From contig SZXW01000014.1 of NCBI GenBank assembly GCA_005862285.1, positions 207,514-271,513 on the forward strand: a stretch of 64,000 nt of DNA. Reading direction: 5' to 3'. Positions 24,926 to 34,113 of this stretch are shown here, in pieces. The notes under the pieces are model-generated. The model did no database searches and was not told the origin of the DNA. It saw only the letters and a program-made list of their open reading frames with translations. The stretch comes from Chlorobium sp. GTDB taxonomy: Bacteria > Bacteroidota > Chlorobiia > Chlorobiales > Chlorobiaceae. Every line of letters begins with the position of its first letter. Position 1 is the first letter of the stretch. Position numbers and translations under genes: made by a program.

Positions 24926-27586
24926 ATGTTCAGAACATTATACAGCAAGCTTTCGTCAGCTAAAATACGGCAGGAAGCTGCCACAACCCACACAAGGACT
25001 GAAAGCGAACAGCTGCTGCTCCAACTCTGCAGCATTCCGGTAAACCAGGTTTTGCAAGCATTGGATTCAAGAACCGAAGGACTTCAGGAACAGGAAGTTT
25101 CGAGATTGGCGGCAAAGTTTGGCAAGAACGAAATAGCGCATGCAAAAAAACTGCCATTCCTGCAGGATATTCTTCACCGGCTTTCAAGCCCTCTGGTTAT
25201 CCAGCTTCTTTTGATTGCATTGGTGTCAGGTATCATTGGAGAGTTCCGCTCGACTGCTATTGTTGGTATGATGGTCGTTCTGAGCGTTGGTATTTCCTAT
25301 GTGCTTGACAGACGTTCAGGCAGAGCAGTAGAAGCACTTGGAAAACGGGTTCAATCACGGGCAATTGTTATCCGTAACGGGGAGGAGCTTGAAATACCTC
25401 TTGCGAACCTTGTACCGGGTGATATTGTAAAGCTTCAGGCTGGCTCGATCATCCCTGCAGACCTTCGTTTGATAGCAGCGAAAGATTTTTTCGTCAGTCA
25501 GGCCTCCCTGACAGGTGAAACCATGCCTGTGGAGAAAAATGCACAGCCCTGTCAAAACGATAATGTTGCCATCCTTGACCTGAAAAACGCCTGTTTTCAG
25601 GGTAGCAGCGTCAGTAGCGGTTCAGCTCGCGCGATCGTCGTCAATACCGGAAGCAGTACCTTTTTTGGTTCCATTGCAGAACGGCTCAACAGTCAGAGGG
25701 AAGAAACAAGTTTCGACAAGGGTATCCGCTCATTCACCTGGCTGATGATCAGGTTCATGCTGGTTATGGTGTCTGCTGTTTTCCTGATTGTTGGCATCAG
25801 TAAAGGTAATTGGCTTGAGTCCTTGTTTTTCAGCCTTTCTGTTGCTGTTGGCCTCACTCCGGAAATGCTTCCTATGATCGTGACAGTGAACCTTGCCAAA
25901 GGCGCATTGACCATGGCAGGCAAAAAGGTGATCGTGAAACACCTCTCATCGATCCAGAACTTTGGGGCCATCGACATTCTTTGTACCGACAAGACAGGTA
26001 CTCTCACCCAGGACCGAGTGCTGCTCGAACTTGCCGTTGATGTCATGGGAGAGGAAAGTGACAATGTCCTGAGATATGCATATCTGAACAGTTTTTTCCA
26101 GACAGGTCTTCGCAATCTGCTCGACAGGGCTGTCCTCGAGCACCAGGAATTCGCCGTTAACGGAAACTGCAAGCTGATCGACGAACTTCCCTTCGATTTC
26201 CAGAGACGCCGCATGTCCGTTGTGGTTGCCTATGAAGAAGACCATGTGCTTATTTGCAAGGGTGCTGTCGAGGAGATTTATACCTGTTGCGATCGTTATC
26301 AGATCGATGACGAGATTTACCCTCTTGTAGGCATGATCAAGGATGATCTCTTTGAAGAGGTAGCAGACTTGAACAGCAATGGTTACCGTGTCCTTGCAAT
26401 AGCTTACAATGAGTTTCCGAAAAACAAGAATCGTTTTTCTGCAGAGGACGAGCAAGACCTCATTCTGCTTGGCTATATCGCGTTCCTTGATCCGCCGAAA
26501 GACTCGACACATCAGGCCCTTGTCTGTCTTAAGGAAGCCGGGGTAAGCGTCAAGATCCTGACTGGTGATAATGCACTGGTCACTCGCAAGATTTGCAAAG
26601 ATGTCGGGTTGACCGTCAATAAAGTTGCTACGGGTGACGAACTTGCCAGGATGAACTCCCGGGAATTCGACCAGACAGTCAATGAAGCGGAAATTCTTGC
26701 AAAACTGTCTCCGATGCAGAAAGAACAGGTTGTTCAGTCCTTGAGGAAACAGGGACATGTGATTGGCTATATGGGAGATGGTATCAATGACGCCCCAGCA
26801 CTAAGGGCTGCAGATGTCGGCATTTCCGTTGACTCGGCCGTCGATGTGGCCAAAGAATCCGCAGACATCGTTCTGCTTGAAAAAAGCCTCATGGTATTAG
26901 ATGATGGTATAATGGAAGGACGAAGAGTATTCGCCAACATTATCAAGTATATCCGCATGGGCGCCAGCTCGAATTTCGGCAACATGTTCAGTGTTGTCGG
27001 TGCGAGTTACCTCCTCCCATTCCTTCCTATGCAGCCCATACAGATCCTTTTGAACAACCTGCTGTACGATTTTTCCCAGACAGGTATTCCGGCAGACAGG
27101 GTTGACGATGAACAGATAGCCAAACCTCGCAAATGGGATATCAGCAATATTAAATGGTTCATGACCGTCGTTGGCCCCATCAGTTCAATATTCGACTATG
27201 CTACATTCGCACTGATGTGGTTTGTTTTCAACTGCCAGACGTTCCTCAATCCAACGACAAGCGAGACGGGAAAGAACTATGCCGTTCAATTGTTCCAGAC
27301 GGGGTGGTTCGTCGAATCATTATTGACGCAAACGCTTATCGTCCATATCATCAGGACAGCAAAGGTACCATTTCTGCAGAGCAGAGCTTCCCTGCCAATG
27401 CTATTGACTACATGTGCAGTCATTGCCGTGGCCATATGGCTGCCCTACTCCCCTTTTGCAGCAATGTTTGGCATGGTGCCACTTCCGGCAAGCTACTTTG
27501 TCTGGATAGCAGCATTCCTGATTTCCTATGGTATAATCGGACATTTTGTTAAAACATGGTTCTTCAAACGATTTGGAGGAAACTGA
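24926..27586 (+). CDS. mgtA: Magnesium-transporting P-type ATPase (MgtA type, P3B)
   Basis: An 886-residue inner-membrane ATPase, close to the length of MgtA/MgtB. It shows the A-domain loop SQASLTGETMPVEK near residue 192, the phosphorylation motif CTDKTGTLTQ near residue 355 and the hinge GDGINDAPALRAADVG near residue 618. The C-terminal membrane block has NNLLYDFSQTGIP near residue 710, typical of Mg2+ ATPases. The enzyme imports Mg2+ using ATP. AGGAGGAG lies 10 bases upstream of the ATG, a strong site. Its stop codon is 1 base from the start of the PTS-IIA-like gene, so the two are made together. Confidence 0.95.
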   Translation: MFRTLYSKLSSAKIRQEAATTHTRTESEQLLLQLCSIPVNQVLQALDSRTEGLQEQEVSRLAAKFGKNEIAHAKKLPFLQDILHRLSSPLVIQLLLIALVSGIIGEFRSTAIVGMMVVLSVGISYVLDRRSGRAVEALGKRVQSRAIVIRNGEELEIPLANLVPGDIVKLQAGSIIPADLRLIAAKDFFVSQASLTGETMPVEKNAQPCQNDNVAILDLKNACFQGSSVSSGSARAIVVNTGSSTFFGSIAERLNSQREETSFDKGIRSFTWLMIRFMLVMVSAVFLIVGISKGNWLESLFFSLSVAVGLTPEMLPMIVTVNLAKGALTMAGKKVIVKHLSSIQNFGAIDILCTDKTGTLTQDRVLLELAVDVMGEESDNVLRYAYLNSFFQTGLRNLLDRAVLEHQEFAVNGNCKLIDELPFDFQRRRMSVVVAYEEDHVLICKGAVEEIYTCCDRYQIDDEIYPLVGMIKDDLFEEVADLNSNGYRVLAIAYNEFPKNKNRFSAEDEQDLILLGYIAFLDPPKDSTHQALVCLKEAGVSVKILTGDNALVTRKICKDVGLTVNKVATGDELARMNSREFDQTVNEAEILAKLSPMQKEQVVQSLRKQGHVIGYMGDGINDAPALRAADVGISVDSAVDVAKESADIVLLEKSLMVLDDGIMEGRRVFANIIKYIRMGASSNFGNMFSVVGASYLLPFLPMQPIQILLNNLLYDFSQTGIPADRVDDEQIAKPRKWDISNIKWFMTVVGPISSIFDYATFALMWFVFNCQTFLNPTTSETGKNYAVQLFQTGWFVESLLTQTLIVHIIRTAKVPFLQSRASLPMLLTTCAVIAVAIWLPYSPFAAMFGMVPLPASYFVWIAAFLISYGIIGHFVKTWFFKRFGGN

Positions 27587-27587
27587 T

Positions 27588-28379
27588 ATGATGAACAGTA
27601 TTTTCGATGCCCTCGAGCATGGCCGCCTGATAGAACTTCCAGGAACAGATAAAGATGATGCGCTTGAATTCCTTGGAACGATGCTTGAGGCGATACCTGA
27701 AGTACCCTCGGGAATAAACATTGTCGAAATTGTCCTCGAACATGAAAAAACATCCAACACATCACTCGGAGTAGGGTGGGCATGTCCTCATGCAAGGGTT
27801 AATTTCGACGGTGATCTGTGCTGTGCAATTGGTTGGAGCCCTGATGGTATTGACTATGGCATACCTGGTGAACCCCTTGTAAACATGATTGTCATGTTTT
27901 TTGTGCCAGATAACCAGCGAAACACCTACCTCAAGGAAGTCTCCTCACTTGCGCGTGTCCTGAAAAACCATCCTCAGTATCAAAAACTCGAGGACGCTGA
28001 AGACCTCAATGGCATTCGCAACAGATTCCTTGATATGATGCATCATGCATTACAGGGAGATGAAAAGATCTACCGGGCAAGAATGATCAGGCTGGATAGT
28101 CAGGCTAAAACAGCTGAAAAGAAGCGCATACAGCTCGAAGGCATGCAGATCGAAGCTCTGTCAGTTATTACTGGTCCAGGGATTCTGCCTGTAACCTTGA
28201 CCCAAAATGCTGAACTAGCCTCTCTCATCGAATCAGATAGCAACTGGATAAGCGTCATAGCAACAGGTAATAACTATCAACTTCGAAAGTGGTATATAAT
28301 CAGACGAAATGAAACCTTGTACGCTGGAGACCGGGTGGTTTATGATTGTATTGCTATAAAAGAAGATGCGAAGTCCTGA
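27588..28379 (+). CDS. PTS EIIA-like protein with RCK_C/TrkA-C-like tail
   Basis: About 263 residues. The N-terminal 150 residues resemble the fructose/nitrogen-type PTS EIIA domain (PtsN family): GVGWACPHARVNF near residue 60 has the active-site histidine followed by AR. The C-terminal third (IEALSVITGPGILPVTLTQ to ETLYAGDRVVYDC) has the pattern of a TrkA-C regulatory domain, which senses ligands in ion channels. GGAGGA 7 bases upstream supports the ATG at 27588 over the longer frame. Coupling to mgtA suggests it regulates magnesium uptake in response to phosphorylation or a nucleotide; this is inferred from position. Confidence 0.85.
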   Translation: MMNSIFDALEHGRLIELPGTDKDDALEFLGTMLEAIPEVPSGINIVEIVLEHEKTSNTSLGVGWACPHARVNFDGDLCCAIGWSPDGIDYGIPGEPLVNMIVMFFVPDNQRNTYLKEVSSLARVLKNHPQYQKLEDAEDLNGIRNRFLDMMHHALQGDEKIYRARMIRLDSQAKTAEKKRIQLEGMQIEALSVITGPGILPVTLTQNAELASLIESDSNWISVIATGNNYQLRKWYIIRRNETLYAGDRVVYDCIAIKEDAKS

Positions 28380-28626
28380 ACATCGCGAAGAACAATAAAT
28401 ACTGCTGAACGAATTTATAAACTCTAAATTTTACATTTTCTTTTTTTTCCAACCTATCTTTTTTCCAAATCACAGCGTAAGCCATAATATTAATACCTAA
28501 ACAGACAATAGATAAAAACAGATTTATCATATTACCCGAGTACATATTTCAAGTTATAAATATTTGTTATAAGTAATTCAGTTTGTGCGAAAACAATACT
28601 CTCAGGATATATGCAATAATCAAGAA

Positions 28627-29904
28627 TTACATCGGAAATAATAATCGCATAGCTGCTATTCCCATAACAATTGTCGCAATCCATCCTATTACAATAATAG
28701 TCCGGTTTGCTGTATACTCTCCCATTACTGATTTATTTGATGCAAGCATGATAATAACAACCATGAGCGGAACGGCAACAACACCATTGATCACCGCACT
28801 CCAGAACAAGGCTTTCATTGGACTGATCGGAGAATACTGAATAACCAGTCCAAGTAGTACGCTGAATGCGATGATAGCATAAAACCTCCGGGCATCAACG
28901 AGATTGCGCTCCAATCCCTCAGTCCAGTTCATTGCCTCGGAAAGAGCGTATGCCCCTGATCCAGCCAGGACGGGCACTCCGATCAAACCGACACCCAGAA
29001 TACCAACGGCAAAGAGTAAATAGGCAAAATCTCCAGCTAACGGTCTGAGTGCACTTGCTGCCGCTGCTGCAGTATTGATATCGGTAATGCCTGCCACATT
29101 GAGAGTCACGGCAGTAGCCAGGATAATAAAGTATGCTGAAATATTGGAATAAAACATTCCGCTCCAGGTATCCCAGCTTATCCGTCGCAGTTCATCCTTA
29201 GCCGCACTCCGATTATCGAGGAGAGGAAGCGCACCCTTTTTCTTGTACATTTCTTCAACTTCTTCCGAAGCCTGCCAGAAAAAGAGATACGGGCTTATCG
29301 TCGTTCCAAATACACCGACAATCACTGCTGCAGCATCAGCCGTAACTTTTAATCTGGGCCACAACGTTCTCTGCAACACCTGATCCCAGGGCACATGAAC
29401 AGTAAAAAGGACCGCTGCATAAGAAAGCAGGCTGATTGTCAGCCACTTTAAAAATTTAACATATCGATGATAAGGAATAAATATCTGGAGGATTACGGTT
29501 CCAAAAACAAAAGCGGCTGTCATAACATGACGATTAACACCGGTAATCAATTCAGCAACCTCACCCATTGCTGCTACGTCTGCAGCTATATTGAGAATGT
29601 TGGCAATCAGTAAAAGCAAAACGACACCGAAAAGTACTATCGGAGGATAAGTGGTTTTAATATTCGCGGCCAATCCCTTGCCTGTAACACGGCCAATTCT
29701 TGCACACATAGACTGGATCGCAGCCATCATGGGAAAAGATAATGGCATGGTCCAAAGCATGTTAAGGCCAAATTGAGCTCCCGCCTGTGAATACGTAGCT
29801 ATACCGCTTGGATCGTCATCAGCAACACCGGTTATAAGGCCAGGTCCAACCCGCGATAACGGATGTACTTTCAACCTGTCCCTGATATGCTGTAAAACCT
29901 TCAT
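28627..29904 (-). CDS. Nramp family divalent metal transporter
   Basis: A 425-residue inner-membrane protein with 11 or so helices. Helix 1 carries GVADDDPSGIATYSQAG near residue 27, in which the DPSG motif (DPGN in classic MntH) provides metal ligands. Helix 6 reads VGLIGVPVLAGSGAY near residue 308; the usual MPH of MntH is absent, replaced by VPVLAG. This divergence places it in the Nramp-related branch found in many anaerobes, some members of which carry Mg2+ or other cations rather than Mn2+. Proximity to mgtA agrees with a magnesium link. Start at the ATG at 29904; a TTG two codons upstream opens the frame. Confidence 0.88.
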   Translation of the reverse strand: MKVLQHIRDRLKVHPLSRVGPGLITGVADDDPSGIATYSQAGAQFGLNMLWTMPLSFPMMAAIQSMCARIGRVTGKGLAANIKTTYPPIVLFGVVLLLLIANILNIAADVAAMGEVAELITGVNRHVMTAAFVFGTVILQIFIPYHRYVKFLKWLTISLLSYAAVLFTVHVPWDQVLQRTLWPRLKVTADAAAVIVGVFGTTISPYLFFWQASEEVEEMYKKKGALPLLDNRSAAKDELRRISWDTWSGMFYSNISAYFIILATAVTLNVAGITDINTAAAAASALRPLAGDFAYLLFAVGILGVGLIGVPVLAGSGAYALSEAMNWTEGLERNLVDARRFYAIIAFSVLLGLVIQYSPISPMKALFWSAVINGVVAVPLMVVIIMLASNKSVMGEYTANRTIIVIGWIATIVMGIAAMRLLFPM

Positions 29905-30038
29905 GCTCAAAAACGATTTAAATCGGTTACAAGGATCTGTTCAAGAGGAGAATGATTATCGATATAAAATCTGCTGTTCAGTCTTGTCAGACGTGAGTAA
30001 AAAATACTCTTGATTTCAGAACGTAACAGGCTGTGAAC

Positions 30039-30176
30039 ATGAACAGAAAATTGGCTCTCGGCGTTCTCGTGGTTCTTTTGATGTGTGATGTATTTGTTGG
30101 TGTTTCATTCGCCACTGATAAAGCAGCAGATGCAAATCCTGCAGTAACAAATGAAGCAAAGCCTTCCTGTCGCTAA
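30039..30176 (+). CDS. Small exported peptide, 45 residues
   Basis: ORF starting NRKLALGVLVVLLMCDVFVGV, with a clear signal peptide and a likely cleavage site at VSFA, leaving a mature peptide of about 20 residues (TDKAADANPAVTNEAKPSCR) with one cysteine. A bidirectional terminator follows 75 bases downstream, which supports a real transcript. The ribosome binding site is weak (CAGG 9 bases upstream). I do not recognise it. Confidence 0.5.
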   Translation: MNRKLALGVLVVLLMCDVFVGVSFATDKAADANPAVTNEAKPSCR

Positions 30177-30250
30177 TAAAAAAGAAACTCGTCAGGAATA
30201 CGAAAACGGCTGAATCCAGGATGGATACCTGAGCATCAAAAGCCGACAAT

Positions 30251-30282
30251 AAAAAAGCCCCGTCAAACGACAGGGCTTTTTT
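30251..30282. terminator. Strong bidirectional terminator hairpin
   Basis: AAAAAAGCCC at 30251-30260 pairs perfectly with GGGCTTTTTT at 30273-30282, with an inner GTC/GAC pair and an AAAC loop. It provides a T-run on both strands and lies between the small plus-strand peptide and the convergent cupredoxin gene, so it should end both transcripts. Confidence 0.85.
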
Positions 30283-30307
30283 ACTGATCGGATAGTAAGG
30301 AGGCACA

Positions 30308-30907
30308 TTACTTGGTAAGTGCGATCGCAACTGTCGAAGCCTGTCCGTCCTTTACGGTAACCGTCGTTTTCGCTGCTTTCAGCTTTTCGTTCCAGACGCC
30401 GACTTCATAAGTACCGGCAGGAACGTTCGCAATGGAGAATTTGCCATCCGCACCGGTGACAGCAAAGTAGTTACTGTCAACAGCAACGACATAACCGGAC
30501 ATTTCGGAATGGACGTTACAGAGCAGGTTTACCACGCATGGTTTGCCAAAAACAATGGCTTTTGACTGGCCGGGATTGTAGGTGCCAAGATTGAATTTAT
30601 TGCAGGCATCACCAGAGAAGATATTGTGATTGACCTTGTCGCTGTTCTTGAACTCGACACTGGTACCGGTCGGCACCGCAAGCACATGAGGAACGAACAC
30701 AAGATTTTTCTGATCGACTTCGCCCTTGCCGGCTTTGACAGGACCGGCTACGCCCTTGATATAGACCACCGTATCCTTCTTGTATTTTGCTGGCGTGGCA
30801 TCGACGGTGCCGGAAACAGTGCCGGCAGAAAATGCATTGGAACTGATGAAGCCGAAAGCAGCTGCCAACAGGGTGGTTTTCAATAACGAGCTTTTGTTTT
30901 TTAACAT
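30308..30907 (-). CDS. Exported cupredoxin-like protein with carboxypeptidase-regulatory-like domain
   Basis: About 199 residues. A signal peptide ends near NAFSA. A plastocyanin-like domain follows (VPHVLAVPTGTSVEFKNSDKVNHN), and the type 1 copper ligands can be read as His in KVNHNIFS and the cluster LLCNVHSEM (Cys, His, Met). The last 55 residues (GADGKFSIANVPAGTYEVGVW) form a small beta-sandwich of the carboxypeptidase-regulatory type. It probably shuttles electrons or stores copper in the periplasm. GGAG 7 bases before the ATG at 30907 fixes the start. It lies 84 bases behind the cytochrome operon on the same strand and may be its last gene. Confidence 0.85.
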   Translation of the reverse strand: MLKNKSSLLKTTLLAAAFGFISSNAFSAGTVSGTVDATPAKYKKDTVVYIKGVAGPVKAGKGEVDQKNLVFVPHVLAVPTGTSVEFKNSDKVNHNIFSGDACNKFNLGTYNPGQSKAIVFGKPCVVNLLCNVHSEMSGYVVAVDSNYFAVTGADGKFSIANVPAGTYEVGVWNEKLKAAKTTVTVKDGQASTVAIALTK

Positions 30908-30990
30908 TGCAGACTCCAATTATTTGTTAGACGAAAAAAAGCGAAACAGATATTTAACATATATACTACGCAAAATAACCAGGAGAAATT

Positions 30991-31431
30991 TCAGCTTCCT
31001 GAAAAAGTTTTAATGTAGATTACAATGAACTCGATTTCCTCCGGATTGAACGAGTTAGCCCAGGGAGGGCACATATTCGATTTGCCGACCGATGCCGAAC
31101 CTTCATTGATAGACTTGAACAGCACCTCGTCTGGGAGGGTTTTCATGAAAGCCTTGTCAGTGAAATTGGCCGGGCTCGGAGTGAGGCCGTAATACTGGCC
31201 CGCGCCATCACCTGTCTCTCCATGACATACGCCGCAGTAATGGTCGTAAAGCCGTTTGCCCTCCTTCAGTGCATATGGCTTTTTCGATGCAGCTGCCGCC
31301 GAATCGGCGGCAGATACTGCATTGTTCGGGGCTTTCGCCCCTTTTTCCTGTTTTTTGCCGCACCCCGTAACGACAATTACGGAAAGTGCTGCGAATAAAG
31401 CGATATTTCTGATTCTCATAGTTTTTTGCAT
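30991..31431 (-). CDS. Monoheme c-type cytochrome lipoprotein
   Basis: About 146 residues. A lipoprotein signal with lipobox VTGC is followed by an Ala/Lys/Ser linker and a class I cytochrome c domain: YDHYCGVCHGETGDGAGQYYG binds haem, and NMCPPWANSF in the C-terminal helix region supplies methionine as likely sixth ligand. It ends EEIEFIVIYIKTF. The ATG overlaps the stop codon of the octaheme gene (TGATG), implying coupled translation. As a lipid-anchored mobile electron carrier it fits the terminal position of the Rieske/cytochrome b operon. Confidence 0.92.
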   Translation of the reverse strand: MQKTMRIRNIALFAALSVIVVTGCGKKQEKGAKAPNNAVSAADSAAAASKKPYALKEGKRLYDHYCGVCHGETGDGAGQYYGLTPSPANFTDKAFMKTLPDEVLFKSINEGSASVGKSNMCPPWANSFNPEEIEFIVIYIKTFSGS

Positions 31432-34046
31432 CACTTTGCGTTCAGTTTCAGGGTCATCAAATAGTTTGTCAGATAAATTCGTTCCCGTTCCGAGAACCCG
31501 TAATTCGGTTCGACAATATCCGGCTTGAACTTGCGGGCATTTTCAAGATGTTTGAAAATAAACCCTGGATTCAGCCTGTTACCGACATTCGACAAGTTCG
31601 GCCCGAGAGCACCACCTTCAGTACCTACCTGGTGACACGCTTTACACCCTTTCAGATCATACAGCTCCTTGCCCTTGGCAACCTGCTCTTCCGGAGACAG
31701 GGTCGTGATAACCGGAATCTGTTTCGGTATATCGGTCGTCACCAGTTCCTGCTGGAAGTAATTGATGATGACATCGACATCCGACCTGTTTGTATCCTCA
31801 ACTTTCTGTGTACCGAGATTGAACTTCGGCATGGTCACTTTCTGAGGCGTTTGACCGGCACTCAGGCCAAACTTCGGCATCTGCTGCAGGAGCGGACGGA
31901 TAACATCCGGGTTTGCAAGGAACTTGCGTATCCAGGATTCCTGCAGTTTGCTGCCTGCGACTGTAAGATCCGGAGCATAATCCGCGCCGATACCCTTGAT
32001 CGAATGGCAGTTCGTACACTTAACATCACCTATAACCTTTGCAAAATCACCTGTGAACTTGTACGACGGCACACCGGCAATTTTGTCAAGCTGCTGGCGG
32101 GATGGCACCATATATCTGGACGGAATGTTGTTGTCGGTAAATCCGTACAGCACCGATGCCAGGCCGTTGATCTCGCTTTCCGTCAGGCGGAAGTTAGGCA
32201 TCCTGAGACCAAGACGATATCCCCTCGGATCTCTCAGCTTCTGCTTGATATAGCTGAGCCTGTCATTCGGTATCGATTTCTTGAGTTTTCCGAAATCGAG
32301 CATATCTACCGGTTTGCTGCCGATCGAGGAAAGTTCCGCCCCGATTTTCTCCTTCATTTCCTCGCCTTTCAGGAAGGTGACGCCCTGGCTCAGGAGCGAT
32401 GGAGCAACCTGGACCATCTCCTCCATACCCTGAAGCTTGTGGCAGCCATAGCAGCCATACTTGAGGATAAGGTCCTTACCTTTCCGGATGGATTCAGCCT
32501 TTATCTCGACCGGTGTGGTATACTTCATCTCCGCGTCATCATCCTTGTACTCGTTGACGATATATTCGACAAGCGCGTTGATTTCCTGGTCGGTAAAGCG
32601 GAACCTCGGCATCTTTGTACCAGGGAAGTAGGCATTCGGGTTCTTGATCCACTTGAACATCCACTCCTTGCTGACTTTGCTGCCGATTTTGCTCAGATCG
32701 GGAGCATATACCTTCACGTTGTTGCCGCCTTTGCCGTTGGTGACATGACAGAGATTACACCTGGCCTGGCTCCAGAGCTGTTTTCCCTGATCGACCAGCT
32801 TTTCGTCGGGCTTTGCACTTGCATAATCAACATCATGCCGTGTGTTGCCAGACATGCTGAAAAGATAGTCTGCAATAGCTTCAGCCTCGTCCTGCTTGAA
32901 GTAGAACTTCGGCATCCTTGCCTTTGAAAAATATTTCTTCGGATCGAGAAGCCAGTTTATAGCCCAGCTGTAATTGACCTTGGTGCCCACCTCTGTAAGT
33001 ACCGGTCCGACATCGCCGAAACCATCGTATCCGGGAATCTTGTGGCAGCTGTAGCATCCGTATTTCCTGACCAGCTCTGTATTCTGAGCGATATATTCAG
33101 CTCCGCGAAGCTGCTTGACGTCACCATGGCAGTTCAGGCATGATGTCTGAGTCATATCACCCTCGAGCATGGGCTCATCCCAATGCTTCTCGTTTCCATG
33201 AGCTTTTACAACAGAAGTAGTGGCCCTGCCTTGACCGCGGTGACAGAACGTACAACCGAATTTCTCGGGATCGTGGTTCTTCAGGAAAACGAAACTTGCA
33301 GGATGCCTGGTAAACGGCTGTTTCATTGAAATCTGTTTCGAACCGTCTATACCGATATGGCATGACTGACAGCGGTCTGCCTTGTCGATATCCTTGATAT
33401 AGACCTGCTTGATCTCTACCGGAACCTTGTCGCTTGTGCCGATCCTCTCCTTTTTTTCATCGAGCACGCTTTCAAGCTTTGAAATTTCAGCTTGCAGGTC
33501 AGCAATACCTGCCGTATATGGTGCTAATGAGCTTTTAAGTCCATCCCCCTGCTTCTGCAGCACCGTCGCCCTGGAGGCAATGGTATCGATCTGCTTCTGC
33601 AACTCGTCCATTTTTTTCTTGTACTCGGGCTTCTGCGTCTTCGTAAAGTAATACTCCGTTTCGAGATACTGTCCGCGGGCTGTCTGCAGTTCCTTCGTAT
33701 TTTTTACACTATGCTCATGATTTTCAACCCACTGTGCATTCAGCTTTTTGTACTTCTCCTGCACATCATTGCTGTTAAAAAGATCCTCGGCTTTCTTGAG
33801 CTGTGCCTTCAGTGCTGCAAGTTTCTGCGCGTCTCCGGACTTCTGGAAATCGCTCGCTGCCTTGCTGTACTCTTTCTCAAGCTGGGCATGCTTCAGAGTC
33901 TTGAATTCCTGCTGGTAATTCTTCCAAGGCCTCAGTCCAAACTCGTCGTCCCATACGATCCAGAGCGTAAGGGCCAGCAAGACCACACTGAAAAACACAA
34001 AGAGATAAGCTCTGTAGTTTGAATTATTTTTATTCTCATTCGCCAT
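31431..34046 (-). CDS. Octaheme membrane-anchored cytochrome c with N-terminal coiled coil
   Basis: About 871 residues. A single membrane helix near residues 10-32 is followed by some 170 residues of charged coiled coil rich in K, E, Q and A. Then come eight CxxCH sites: CQSCH, CTFCH, CLNCH, CYSCH, CNLCH, CYGCH, CTNCH and CKACH. Several sit in repeated cytochrome c modules with the ending KMPRFRFTDQEINALVEYI or similar (MPKFYF, MPNFRL), each providing a methionine ligand. Class I cytochrome modules in series suggest a long electron wire held off the membrane by the coiled coil. It lies directly behind the two cytochrome b subunits, so it is the probable electron acceptor or donor of that complex. 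Confidence 0.92.
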   Translation of the reverse strand: MANENKNNSNYRAYLFVFFSVVLLALTLWIVWDDEFGLRPWKNYQQEFKTLKHAQLEKEYSKAASDFQKSGDAQKLAALKAQLKKAEDLFNSNDVQEKYKKLNAQWVENHEHSVKNTKELQTARGQYLETEYYFTKTQKPEYKKKMDELQKQIDTIASRATVLQKQGDGLKSSLAPYTAGIADLQAEISKLESVLDEKKERIGTSDKVPVEIKQVYIKDIDKADRCQSCHIGIDGSKQISMKQPFTRHPASFVFLKNHDPEKFGCTFCHRGQGRATTSVVKAHGNEKHWDEPMLEGDMTQTSCLNCHGDVKQLRGAEYIAQNTELVRKYGCYSCHKIPGYDGFGDVGPVLTEVGTKVNYSWAINWLLDPKKYFSKARMPKFYFKQDEAEAIADYLFSMSGNTRHDVDYASAKPDEKLVDQGKQLWSQARCNLCHVTNGKGGNNVKVYAPDLSKIGSKVSKEWMFKWIKNPNAYFPGTKMPRFRFTDQEINALVEYIVNEYKDDDAEMKYTTPVEIKAESIRKGKDLILKYGCYGCHKLQGMEEMVQVAPSLLSQGVTFLKGEEMKEKIGAELSSIGSKPVDMLDFGKLKKSIPNDRLSYIKQKLRDPRGYRLGLRMPNFRLTESEINGLASVLYGFTDNNIPSRYMVPSRQQLDKIAGVPSYKFTGDFAKVIGDVKCTNCHSIKGIGADYAPDLTVAGSKLQESWIRKFLANPDVIRPLLQQMPKFGLSAGQTPQKVTMPKFNLGTQKVEDTNRSDVDVIINYFQQELVTTDIPKQIPVITTLSPEEQVAKGKELYDLKGCKACHQVGTEGGALGPNLSNVGNRLNPGFIFKHLENARKFKPDIVEPNYGFSERERIYLTNYLMTLKLNAK

Positions 34047-34113
34047 TTTCAACTGTTTTTTTTGGACTTATTGAATGACCTGTTACTGTATTCCGGAACC
34101 AGACCCCCTCTCT

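Noticed and set aside
28354..28545. 63-codon minus-strand ORF with one hydrophobic segment
   Set aside because: Overlaps the end of the PTS-IIA-like gene, lacks a ribosome binding site and is AT-rich, so a chance frame is more likely, although a small membrane protein is possible.
31548..32927. Plus-strand open frame of 459 codons
   Set aside because: Antisense to the octaheme cytochrome, which has eight CxxCH motifs; no domain is visible in the antisense product.
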